A stretch of DNA of 64,000 nt from Pseudomonadota bacterium (GTDB lineage: Bacteria > Pseudomonadota > Alphaproteobacteria > Rhizobiales > Hyphomicrobiaceae). The DNA is taken from assembly GCA_018242295.1 (NCBI GenBank), contig JAFECE010000002.1, positions 62,001 through 126,000 of the forward strand. The letters run 5' to 3'. Shown piece by piece: positions 17,047-25,343 of the stretch (position 1 is the first letter of the stretch; every line of letters starts with the position of its first letter). Below the pieces are notes generated by a model that saw only the letters and a program-made list of their open reading frames with translations, searched no databases and had not been told where the DNA came from. The position numbers and the translations under genes were made by a program.

Positions 17047-18852
17047 ATGCACCGCTCGGAGCAAAATGCCGACCGCCGCCGCCGCAAGCGGCGCCGCATT
17101 TTCCAATCACAAAAAGTCAGCATTATCGGGATCTCCATCTTCGCCGGCTTTTTCTTATCCATACTCAGCGGATCATTGGCGTCGCTCCGGCCGGGTTATC
17201 ATTTGCTTGTTACGCCCGCGTTTGCGGGGCACCGTCGTGACCGGGGCGATAATGGCGACTCTGGCCATCAAGGAGATCAAGGACAGGATTCTGGCCGCGA
17301 CAACTCCGACTCGCGTTCACACGGCGATGGGAACGACGGCAATTCTGGTGGAAATTCCAACGCAGACTCTCATGGAGATTCCGACGATGCCCAATCGGGC
17401 GGCTCGCAGTCATCCCCGAATGGCGCCAGCTCTGGAGATGACGATGGAAGGGCTGCGAACGGCTCCGAACGGGCAAGGGGCAATCGGAGAGGACAATCCA
17501 CCGCAGACGACGAGTCGAAGCCGCCAAGAACAGTTGAGCAGTTGCTGAAGCGGATTTTCACTCCGACGCCGGCCTCTTCGAAGCACGCCATCGAGGTCCC
17601 GCCGCCTGCAGCGCTGCCCGAAATCCGTTCCCCTGTCGTCCTCGCGTTGAATGTGAGCCCAATGGCTATTGAGAAGGCAAAGGCTAAGGGCTTTAAGGCC
17701 GCGCCGCCGACGACCCTCGCGAGCCTTGCATATTTGGTCACTCAACTTGTGCCGCCGGACGGCATGAGCATCACGGAGGCTCAGCAGCTGCTGGCGAAAG
17801 ACTTCCCGACGGAGAGCTTCGGCATCAATCAGAAATATCACATTTATCGAACGGCAACGGGAACGCCCGAGAACCCCAAGGCCTCCACAGCCGCGCAGAT
17901 TGGCGGAAATAGCGGATGCAAATCCGATCACTGCTTCGGGCGCGACCTGATCGGATGGAAGCCCGAGGTCGGCCGTTGCGCATCGGGCATCCGCATCGGC
18001 ATCATCGATACCTCGGTCGATGTCCAACATCCGACTTTCTCTCGCAAAAAATTTGAGCTTGGCCGGTTCAGCGCAAGTGCGCGCGGTCCCGACTGGCACG
18101 GGACCGGCGTGACGGCACTCCTAGCTGGAGATTCCGCAAGCGGCACACCGGGGCTTATTCCCGATGCTGATTTCGTCGTCGCCGATATTTTCCATGCGGA
18201 CACGGACGGTCAGCCTGCGAGCGACACGATAAGCATGCTGCGAGCGCTCGATTGGCTTGGGGCCAAGAACGTGAAAATCATCAATATGAGTTTGTCCGGA
18301 CCTTATGATGAGTTGGTTCGCCGGGCTATCGATAAACTTTCGGCAAATGGCGTCCTGTTTGTCGCGGCTGCCGGCAACGACGGCCCGAGCGCGGGACCAA
18401 GCTATCCCGCGGCGTATGACCATGTCATCGCTGTGACAGCAGTCGGCAAAAATCTGAAGGGCTATCGATATGCAAACCGCGGCAACTACATCGATATCGC
18501 CGCTCCTGGTGTTTCAATCTGGACTGCTCTTCCCGGGTCGATGGAAGGCTATCGTTCGGGGACATCATTTGCGGTGCCGTATGTCACCGCCGCACTCGCA
18601 GCAGTTTACAGCGGGCAGTCAAGCAGCTCAAAGTTCGAGATTTTAAAGCAGCTGGCTTTCAAGGATCTTGGTGCGCCTGGACGCGACCCTGTTTATGGGG
18701 AGGGTCTGCTGATTGCACCAAAGGCCTGTGGCCCACTGCAAATCGCCAGATCCGCGCACGGTCCGGCGGGATCGATCACGGCCGGCCTTAATCCGGTGGG
18801 GTCGCTGGGTGCCGAGCGTCTTCCCTGGCACGCACCACGGGGCGACAATTGA
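17047..18852 (+). CDS. S8 subtilisin-like serine peptidase with Asp/Gly/Asn/Ser-rich linker
   Basis: Exported subtilase of 601 residues from the ATG at 17047 (MHRSEQNADRRRRKRRR). A basic N-terminus and one hydrophobic segment (VSIIGISIFAGFFLSILSGSLA) form a signal anchor. Residues ~55-155 are a low-complexity D/G/N/S/Q linker. The catalytic domain runs from ~300: Asp321 (IGIIDTSVD), His351 (DWHGTGVTALLAG), oxyanion Asn (AAAGNDGP) and Ser507 (GTSFAVPYVTAAL). All triad residues are present. The frame is open back to 16900, but that part looks non-coding. It converges with an anti-sigma/ECF pair; a role in envelope stress signalling is possible but unproven. Confidence 0.88.
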   Translation: MHRSEQNADRRRRKRRRIFQSQKVSIIGISIFAGFFLSILSGSLASLRPGYHLLVTPAFAGHRRDRGDNGDSGHQGDQGQDSGRDNSDSRSHGDGNDGNSGGNSNADSHGDSDDAQSGGSQSSPNGASSGDDDGRAANGSERARGNRRGQSTADDESKPPRTVEQLLKRIFTPTPASSKHAIEVPPPAALPEIRSPVVLALNVSPMAIEKAKAKGFKAAPPTTLASLAYLVTQLVPPDGMSITEAQQLLAKDFPTESFGINQKYHIYRTATGTPENPKASTAAQIGGNSGCKSDHCFGRDLIGWKPEVGRCASGIRIGIIDTSVDVQHPTFSRKKFELGRFSASARGPDWHGTGVTALLAGDSASGTPGLIPDADFVVADIFHADTDGQPASDTISMLRALDWLGAKNVKIINMSLSGPYDELVRRAIDKLSANGVLFVAAAGNDGPSAGPSYPAAYDHVIAVTAVGKNLKGYRYANRGNYIDIAAPGVSIWTALPGSMEGYRSGTSFAVPYVTAALAAVYSGQSSSSKFEILKQLAFKDLGAPGRDPVYGEGLLIAPKACGPLQIARSAHGPAGSITAGLNPVGSLGAERLPWHAPRGDN

Positions 18853-19052
18853 CGATCGTATGACTGTGTGCCGAAGCCAGTCGGCCGAATTCTCCATTCG
18901 GTTGGATATATCGCATTGGGTCGAGTTGCAGGATTCTCCATCGTTCAGGACCAGCTTGCGGGAGCTGGCGATCTAAATGAAAGAGAGCCTGTACCTCGAC
19001 CTGAACCGATGGCGAGATCGTTAGAATAGAGACATTCGATTCCGTCCCTTGC

Positions 19053-19862
19053 TCACGAGGGAGCCGGGCGCCATCCGCTGCTAATCGCACGAGTCTCGTC
19101 GTCGGGCCCAAGAACATCCCCGGAAATGAGTCCGTCAACGATTGCTTCGACCGGTGCTAGATCCGTTTTTCCGGCGGGGAGTACGGTGTCACTACTGGAA
19201 CGGTGTGCGGCTGACGGCGTTTGGATCTCAATTCGCCACGAGCCGTTCGGTTGGCGGCACGCGACACCCGTCAGCCCAGTCGGCTTCTGCCGGAAAATGT
19301 CGTACTGGCGGCAATAACTCGAAGCCAGGGTGGCGAAAGAAAAGGTCGGTCGGATCAACGCTGCCTCACCCGCGATCGTCCGCTCCGCCGTCTTGCCACT
19401 CGGTACGGTTTCAAGCGCGCTCGCGAGACCATCGCCGGCAATTTTCTCCGCGTTGGCGGAGGCCAAGCCGAACGTTGATTGTGCGTCGGGTGATGCGTTC
19501 TTGAGGAGCCAGATGGAGCTACTCGCAACGAGCAGGCCAGCCAGCGAGGCCGCGAGAGCGCGAGTAGGCATGGCCATCGACGACAATCGTCGCCGGCTCT
19601 GCAAGGGAAAAACCTTCGCGTCCGATGCCCGCGTGATCTGCGAAGCACCCGCACCGATCCCCTGCAGCAGACGTGCGGGCACGGGTTCGCGCATGGGTTG
19701 ATCAAAGAGATCCGCAAGATTTCGGCCGGTTGCTGTGAAGGCGGCAAGTCGCGTTTGACTATTCGGATCGTCAGCGAGATACGCCTCGACGCGAATACGC
19801 ACATCGTCTGCAAGCTCGCCGTCGGCGTAAGCCATCAGCTCTTCATTGGAGATTTCGCTCAA
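19053..19862 (-). CDS. Anti-sigma factor (membrane-anchored)
   Basis: 269 residues. The N-terminus (SNEELMAYADGELADDVRIRVEAYLADDP) is the zinc-finger-less anti-sigma helical start seen in RskA/ChrR-like regulators. One membrane helix lies at ~100-120 (LAASLAGLLVASSSIWLL). The periplasmic part has YCRQYD...GVACRQPNGSW with two Cys. The start overlaps the sigma gene's 3' end by 20 bases, so both are cotranscribed. It should hold the sigma factor at the membrane until stress. Confidence 0.85.
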   Translation of the reverse strand: MSEISNEELMAYADGELADDVRIRVEAYLADDPNSQTRLAAFTATGRNLADLFDQPMREPVPARLLQGIGAGASQITRASDAKVFPLQSRRRLSSMAMPTRALAASLAGLLVASSSIWLLKNASPDAQSTFGLASANAEKIAGDGLASALETVPSGKTAERTIAGEAALIRPTFSFATLASSYCRQYDIFRQKPTGLTGVACRQPNGSWRIEIQTPSAAHRSSSDTVLPAGKTDLAPVEAIVDGLISGDVLGPDDETRAISSGWRPAPS

Positions 19863-20397
19863 GGTCCATCTCCTCTTCGATTGACTTGGCTTGGGCGTAG
19901 GAACCTTTGGCGCCGCTGATCATCGCGTGCAACGCCTGCCGAGCGCGGGCTAGGCGACTCATCACGGTACCGATCGGGATGCCGAGCGCCTCGGCGGTGT
20001 CCTTGTAGGAAAGCCCATCGATGCAGACGTGAAGTAACACGATCTGCTGGTCGGCAGGCAATTCCCTTATAGCTCCAGCGACAGCCTGCAGCGTCAGAAG
20101 GCTCTCTGTTACATCGCGCCCGTCTACGCCGACGATATTGTTCGCGGCGTCAACGTCAACGATCTCGCCGCGCGTCTTCGTGGCCCTCACTCTGTCAAAC
20201 CAAACATTCTGTGCGATGCGATACATCCAACTATCCAAACGCGTACCGACCTGCCATTGATCAGCGCTCGTCAAAGCACGAGCGCACGTCTCCTGCACAA
20301 GGTCGTCAGCCTTGTCCAAGCTTCCAGTTAATGCGTACGAGAACCGCCGCAGTCTGGGCAGCAGTTCTATCATCCGCTCCCGGATGTCATTCGTCAC
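19843..20397 (-). CDS. ECF sigma factor
   Basis: 184-residue sigma-70 factor with region 2 (LLPRLRRFSYALTGSLDKADDLVQETCARAL, LDSWMYRIAQNVWFDRVRA) and region 4 (ELPADQQIVLLHVCIDGLSYKDTAEALGIPIGTVMSRLARARQAL). It is cotranscribed with the anti-sigma factor. A candidate self-recognised promoter lies upstream (see 20424-20450). The neighbouring S8 peptidase converges on the pair. Confidence 0.9.
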   Translation of the reverse strand: MTNDIRERMIELLPRLRRFSYALTGSLDKADDLVQETCARALTSADQWQVGTRLDSWMYRIAQNVWFDRVRATKTRGEIVDVDAANNIVGVDGRDVTESLLTLQAVAGAIRELPADQQIVLLHVCIDGLSYKDTAEALGIPIGTVMSRLARARQALHAMISGAKGSYAQAKSIEEEMDLERNLQ

Positions 20398-20423
20398 ACG
20401 TGCGTCCCCCGACGGCCACTCAG

Positions 20424-20450
20424 ATAACGGTTGAGCACCGGTCTTATTCC
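20424..20450 (-). promoter_or_regulatory. Candidate ECF autoregulatory promoter
   Basis: On the minus strand GGAATA is followed after 15 bases by CGTTAT, 26 bases before the sigma start. This -35/-10 style fits ECF promoters and would allow autoregulation. I found no matching copy before the S8 peptidase. Confidence 0.4.
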
Positions 20451-21499
20451 CGGCCCACCATCCCCAAACATTTTCCTGGCCGACACCCTCTTAAACCTCA
20501 CCAAACCTGTGGTCCAAACTGGCTATTCCCAACATCTGACCAACCCTGGCCTTGCCAATGCATCTTTGATGAAGACTGGGACGAGATAGGGTCAACTCAT
20601 GGTTGGATACAGAAATTGCGCGGTTTGTCGCGGGCCATAGTAAGGTCGAGCAACGCTCTTTTTTGCCGCCTTTCGGCTGACCGCGACGATATCCACAGCT
20701 TGACCGGCGAGTACATGGAATGAAACGGCTGCCGCCACGTTGTTGGTTCAGATGGGTTGCTCGGCCGTCATGTATCGCGTCCGATCGAGTGACTTCAACG
20801 CCTCGAAGTTGATAGCGTATCCTTATCGTCGGGGTGTCACTCGGCGGGTCGAGACGCACAGTGCTCGGCCCGCCATTTTTATTTTCTAGGACATCATGCT
20901 GCTGGGCGTCCCCCGAACCTCAATGACCGAGCGGCAAGATGCACGCATCCGAATCACGGCAACGCCGTGCACGTTGCGATCATATTAATGATCGCAATTG
21001 CGACGACGCGTGGCAAAAGATAGAAGGACACCTCGGCCATTTGCGGGGTAAGGCCGAGGTGTCTGCCGCCGGTAATTTCCCGTCTGCTGGGAGGGTCACA
21101 GGCCAACTGACTACGTTTGAGCACTTAGAATATTCCCATCTCGATATAAAAAATTTCGCGCTCAATGTTTGCTCTGGGCCCAAAGCAGGCAATCAAGCCG
21201 ACACCGCGCCTCGTTACCGATGAGACCAAGCGGCCGCAGTCCGTTCTTCTACGTCACGCGCGCTATTGCTGCGTTGCCGAGAGCGCCGCCAGGATCCTAT
21301 GAAGAACGACTGCCGGCCACAGCGGGGCGCCGCTCAAACTGCCTGCAAATCGCAGTAAGCTTTTGATCTCGAAGAGTGCACCTACTCCTGTAGGGAGCGC
21401 CAAGACCATTCAACGGCCTAATCGCTCCTCTTTCTCTTAGATGACATGCGCGCGAGCACCGGCCGGCTGCGGCTCGGCGAGCCTGAATGTTTCTCGCAC
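20451..21499. other. Intergenic region without convincing gene
   Basis: About 1 kb with only short, unconvincing frames. It contains an orphan intrinsic terminator (20843-20880) and ends at an FNR/FixK box. A small RNA ending at the terminator is the most interesting possibility. Confidence 0.4.
20843..20880 (+). terminator. Orphan rho-independent terminator
   Basis: Stem GGCGGGTCGAG / CTCGGCCCGCC (11 bp with one mismatch), 10-base loop, then ATTTTTATTTT. It reads on the plus strand, yet no plus-strand protein gene lies within 2 kb upstream. Confidence 0.65.
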
Positions 21500-21513
21500 T
21501 TGACGTAAGTCAA
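21500..21513. promoter_or_regulatory. FNR/FixK box
   Basis: TTGAC-GTAA-GTCAA is a perfect match to the anaerobox (TTGAY-N4-RTCAA) with 5-bp arms fully palindromic. Its centre is 61 bases before the ATG of the 55-residue membrane protein; a class II promoter would start transcription near 21548, leaving a short leader with the ribosome site. Confidence 0.65.
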
Positions 21514-21567
21514 TTCATCACTTCGGCGCCGCTCTAAACTCGCTTCACTATTCTAAGGGAGGCGACA

Positions 21568-21735
21568 ATGACGACATTTGAAATGTACTACCTCGTGCTG
21601 TGCATCGCAGCGTTCGCCGGGTTCGCAATGGCCCTGGCTTACAACGCCTGGAGCTGGGGACAATCCCGCGCGAAGGTAAATAGCGCGGCCGCGCATTCGG
21701 GATACCCTGAGACCAACGTCCGATTGGCCGCGTGA
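21568..21735 (+). CDS. 55-residue membrane protein, likely oxygen-regulated
   Basis: Starts MTTFEMYYLVLCIAAFAGFA, continues through one long hydrophobic helix (to ~residue 27), then a polar tail with WSWGQSRAKV and ends NVRLAA. The ribosome site AAGGGAGG is excellent. A perfect FNR/FixK box and a downstream hairpin (21769-21786) frame it as a single-gene transcription unit. The size and topology resemble accessory peptides of terminal oxidases such as CcoQ or CydX, but no oxidase gene is near, and I do not recognise the family. Confidence 0.6.
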   Translation: MTTFEMYYLVLCIAAFAGFAMALAYNAWSWGQSRAKVNSAAAHSGYPETNVRLAA

Positions 21736-21768
21736 GACGAGGCTTCCAATCGGTCGGCATCGAACTCG

Positions 21769-21786
21769 GGGGGCTTTTCAGCCCCC
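21769..21786 (+). terminator. Hairpin after the 55-residue gene
   Basis: GGGGGCT-TTTC-AGCCCCC, a 7-bp G/C stem 33 bases after the stop. There is no U-tract behind it, so termination may be weak or the hairpin may protect the 3' end. Confidence 0.45.
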
Positions 21787-22163
21787 TGCCGGCTGGCGCT
21801 ACATCCCACCCATCGAGGTATGCTGCAGGGGGGCATTTGCTACGGCGATGTCATCGGCAGCTCGATGGAGCAGGGGGCACGCAGCGGACTTCAATAACGG
21901 TGCAACGTTCGAGAAAAGTTACGCCGCGCTGCTATGGACCTTGCACCGCCGCGAAATTGTTCCGCAAGGTCAATCCGGACGGTTGCATCGCAGCATTCCG
22001 CACAACGCCTCGCCTGAGTATCATTTCAGGATCACCCCCATAATTTTACCGGTGATCGCAAAATATATCTGCAGCGGAATCATGAAAACGCATTGAACTC
22101 AGGCGGCTGAAGGATACGCTGTCGACCATGGCGACCAGCGTCTCAAAGGCCTTCTGAATTAAC
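21787..22163. other. Intergenic region
   Basis: About 375 bases without a convincing gene. It probably holds the promoter and leader of the transferase gene at 22164. Confidence 0.4.
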
Positions 22164-23891
22164 ATGAGCGTCGAACTGGCTCATCGAACTGGGTCGCCGA
22201 TCCTTATCGGCACTCAAACGCCTGAACGCAAGCTTTCGGCTTCCACCGTTTGGTACGCAACGAGCGCAATTGCGCTTGGTCTTGCTTATTACCACTTATG
22301 TTATGAGGGTTGGCGCGACACCATCATTTTCGCAGGCGCTATCACGGCGGCTCTTATTTGTGCACTGACGTTTGTTTCCAGGCGCATCCTTTTTTCAATC
22401 ACGCTCATTGCACTCTTGGTCGCGACGATCGTTATCGCCTCGGATGTCAAGCAGCACTATGTCGAGATGGTGCTGCATGCCTACGACGTTGTGTTTTACC
22501 TGACGTCCTGGTCGACAATCGTCTTCCTCTGGGTTGACCATAGATCGATGTTGCTCGCGCTTTTGGCGATGATTACGGTCGCCATCGTCTCGGGTGTATT
22601 GCTTTGGCGCCTCGACAGCTCGCGAGTTTCACGCCGCTACAGCGGCGGCTTGTTCGTTCTCTGTGTGGTTCTGAGCGTGGGGGCGAGCTACGCGAAAGGC
22701 GAACGGGGGAATACCCAGTTTTACTGGGATCATCTCTACGTCTCGTCGTTTTATTCGTCGTGGTCGGAGACGTTGCAGACGTTGTGGAAGGGGCAACTGT
22801 TCGATGCGCTAGAATCCCAACCCATGCCGCCCTTCAAAGTCCCAGCATGCGCTCTCAACCAGAAGCCGCCGCACATCATTCTCATCCACCAGGAAAGCGT
22901 TTTTCCCCCCTCATACTTCTCCGAAATCAGCTACGACCACGGGCTCGATCCGTTCTTCAAGTCGTTCGACGGCCGCCTCCACAGGCTGCGCGTAGAGACC
23001 TACGGTGGCGCATCCTGGCTTACCGAGTTCTCGGTCCTCGCCGGCGTCTCCTCCTATTCGTTCGGCGGAATGCGCACGTTCGTTCAATCTTTGATGCAGG
23101 GGAAGGTCCACGACGCCGTTCCGCAGGTGCTGGTCCGCTGCGGATATCATAATAGCGTCTTCTACCCGGTTCCGAAGGCGTTCGTATCGAACGATCGCTT
23201 CTACAAGTCCGTCGGAATGCCGGAGATTTTCGATTATCGGGCGCAAGGGGCAAAGCGCTTCGATGAGCGCGATCGCTTCTACTACGCTAACGCGTTGAAC
23301 GATATCGAACGCCACATTGCATTGTCGAATAGCCCACTTTTCACTTTCATCATAACGTCAGCGACGCACCTCCCCTATAACAAGACGTACGAACCAGATG
23401 TGCATGTCTCGGGCGGCGGCCCCGGAACCGACCCAGAAATGAATGAATATCTGCGCCGTCTTGGGTTGGCGCACATGGACTACGACGAATTTCGGAAAGC
23501 GCTCTCAAAGCGCTTTCCGACCGAACACTTCCTTATCGTGCAATACGGTGATCACCAGCCGATCGCAACGCGCACACTTCTCGGCTTCGACGCGAGTTCG
23601 TTCGCGGAAGACATAAAACTGACACCCGAAAGTCGCGGCCTGCTGACCTACTATTCTGTTGATGGCGTAAACTACAATCCCCCGTCTTTGCCGGAGATTG
23701 ACGTTCTTGATGTGCCATATCTAGGCACAATTATGCTGCAAGCGGCGCGGTTGCCATTGCCTGACTCCTATCAAGAACGGTTGCGCCTGTTAGCTCTCTG
23801 CCAAGGACGCTACTATACATGTGGGAAGTCGCAGGAGATCCTAGCCTTTCATCGAAGGCTTATGGATTCGGGTCTAATCGAAGCCCGATGA
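22164..23891 (+). CDS. LtaS/OpgB-like sulfatase-fold transferase
   Basis: 575 residues of the alkaline-phosphatase superfamily. Five N-terminal membrane segments (to ~residue 175) are followed by a periplasmic catalytic domain. Visible motifs: HIILIHQES (metal-binding Glu), YGGASWLTEFSVLAG (nucleophile region with Ser/Thr), TSATHLPYN, and QYGDHQP (metal-binding Asp-His). Such enzymes transfer phosphoglycerol or phosphoethanolamine to glycans or lipids, or hydrolyse them. Four Cys at the C-terminal end (LALCQGRYYTCGK and others) may form disulfides. It stands alone; the exact substrate cannot be told. Phosphoglycerol transfer to a periplasmic or capsular glycan is a reasonable guess. Confidence 0.8.
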   Translation: MSVELAHRTGSPILIGTQTPERKLSASTVWYATSAIALGLAYYHLCYEGWRDTIIFAGAITAALICALTFVSRRILFSITLIALLVATIVIASDVKQHYVEMVLHAYDVVFYLTSWSTIVFLWVDHRSMLLALLAMITVAIVSGVLLWRLDSSRVSRRYSGGLFVLCVVLSVGASYAKGERGNTQFYWDHLYVSSFYSSWSETLQTLWKGQLFDALESQPMPPFKVPACALNQKPPHIILIHQESVFPPSYFSEISYDHGLDPFFKSFDGRLHRLRVETYGGASWLTEFSVLAGVSSYSFGGMRTFVQSLMQGKVHDAVPQVLVRCGYHNSVFYPVPKAFVSNDRFYKSVGMPEIFDYRAQGAKRFDERDRFYYANALNDIERHIALSNSPLFTFIITSATHLPYNKTYEPDVHVSGGGPGTDPEMNEYLRRLGLAHMDYDEFRKALSKRFPTEHFLIVQYGDHQPIATRTLLGFDASSFAEDIKLTPESRGLLTYYSVDGVNYNPPSLPEIDVLDVPYLGTIMLQAARLPLPDSYQERLRLLALCQGRYYTCGKSQEILAFHRRLMDSGLIEAR

Positions 23892-24023
23892 GATCCTGAC
23901 CGCGGCCCAACTCAAGCTTTTTGAACTAGATCGCCAGATTTGAGCGTCCTCTCGCGCGTCAGGTAGCGGGCGAAGACAATCTCGTCGTCTAAAGCGAGCC
24001 GGATGACCGCGTAGGCTCGAACA

Positions 24024-25331
24024 CTACTGTGGATTTTCGAGACTAAAAACTTGGGCCGTATCGTCGAAGGCAAAGAGCTCGCCGTATCGGCTCCAATTGA
24101 TCACGGAATTCAAAGTGCGCTCGGCTGCCTTATCGCTCATGTGATCTTCAAGTTCCTGCCTGAAGCGGTCTGCCGGAGCCTGGTGAGTTGGTCGCTCGTC
24201 GAGCACGCGCCGGATACGCGCCGCCAGCGGCAGATAAGCGAGCAAGTGATCTCCGAACAGGCGCTTGCGGGTATCAACGTCTCCTTCCGCAAACTTCCTG
24301 CCAGCGGGCGTTACACGGATGTCTCCAGCCTCTATCTCTGCAAAGCGTAGCAACTGCAGGGTCTCCGCTGCGGGGAAGAGCTCGTCGATTTCGAGCTGAA
24401 GATCTTCTGCGAGATGCGGCAGATCGGCGGCACCGTTGAAAGGCGGTCCAATCAGCGCTTCCAGCAAGCCCGCGAGCGTGTTGGTAGAAACGCGCGGCAA
24501 GATCATGCCAAGTCCAAGGCCCGGAAAGTTGCCCTCGCGGGTTTTGGAATCGGCACGCTGCGTCATGCGCGCATAGATCAAGTCAACGAGCTGGCGGAAC
24601 TCCGGATCGAGCCGATTGCGCGGGTGAAGGAGGGGAACCTTTATTTCTGCGGCAATGCGGCCAGGGTTGGAAGACAGCACGAGGATGCGATCGCACATAA
24701 GCACCGCTTCTTCGATATTATGTGTAACCATCAATATAGACTTGATCGGCATCCGCCCTTCACACCAGAGGTCCAAAAGATCCGTACGCAGCGTTTCGGC
24801 GGTGAGTACGTCGAGTGCTGAGAATGGCTCGTCCATCAACAACAGGCTCGGATTGACGACGAGAGCGCGAGCGAAGCCGACCCGTTGCCGCATGCCGCCA
24901 GAGAGTTCTTTGGGATAGGCGGTTTCAAATCCGTCGAGGCCGATGAGATCGATCGCAGAAAGCGCACGGCGATGCGCCAGGTCCTCGGGAACGGACATGG
25001 CACGCAATCCGAACTCCACATTCTCCAGCACCGACAACCAGGGGAATAGGGCAAAGCTCTGGAATACCATCGCGATGCCACCGACCGGTCCTTCCACGGG
25101 CTGGCCTTGAAAAGTAACTTCTCCCGAAGACGGGCGCATCAGACCGGAAACGATCCGGAGTAGGGATGATTTTCCGCAACCCGACCGGCCAAGCAATCCC
25201 ACAATCTCACCCTCGTACAAGGTGAGATTCATGTCATCGAGGATCGACACGCCTTCCTCGCCCGATCCTTTGCGATAGCGCTGGCTGACATGCCGGATCT
25301 GGAGAAGAGGTTCAGTCAGTGCATCAAGCAT
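24024..25331 (-). CDS. ABC transporter ATP-binding protein with C-terminal AAA-associated domain
   Basis: 435 residues. The ABC domain (1-~260) is of the nitrate/sulfonate/taurine type: Walker A GLLGRSGCGKSS, signature LSGGMRQRVGFARAL, Walker B LLLMDEPFSAL. The C-terminal ~150 residues (LAGLLEALIGPPFNGAADLPHLAEDLQLEIDELFP... RFAEIEAGDIRVTPAGRKFAEGD) are the AAA-associated winged-helix-like domain found in a special subset of these ATPases. The permease gene precedes it by 12 bases. No substrate-binding protein is encoded nearby, which is usual for this subtype. Substrate unknown. Confidence 0.88.
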   Translation of the reverse strand: MLDALTEPLLQIRHVSQRYRKGSGEEGVSILDDMNLTLYEGEIVGLLGRSGCGKSSLLRIVSGLMRPSSGEVTFQGQPVEGPVGGIAMVFQSFALFPWLSVLENVEFGLRAMSVPEDLAHRRALSAIDLIGLDGFETAYPKELSGGMRQRVGFARALVVNPSLLLMDEPFSALDVLTAETLRTDLLDLWCEGRMPIKSILMVTHNIEEAVLMCDRILVLSSNPGRIAAEIKVPLLHPRNRLDPEFRQLVDLIYARMTQRADSKTREGNFPGLGLGMILPRVSTNTLAGLLEALIGPPFNGAADLPHLAEDLQLEIDELFPAAETLQLLRFAEIEAGDIRVTPAGRKFAEGDVDTRKRLFGDHLLAYLPLAARIRRVLDERPTHQAPADRFRQELEDHMSDKAAERTLNSVINWSRYGELFAFDDTAQVFSLENPQ

Positions 25332-25343
25332 GATGTCACTCCA

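Noticed and set aside
20939-21223. 94-residue plus-strand frame and its antisense 70-residue frame
   Set aside because: No ribosome site, no recognisable protein and composition consistent with non-coding sequence.
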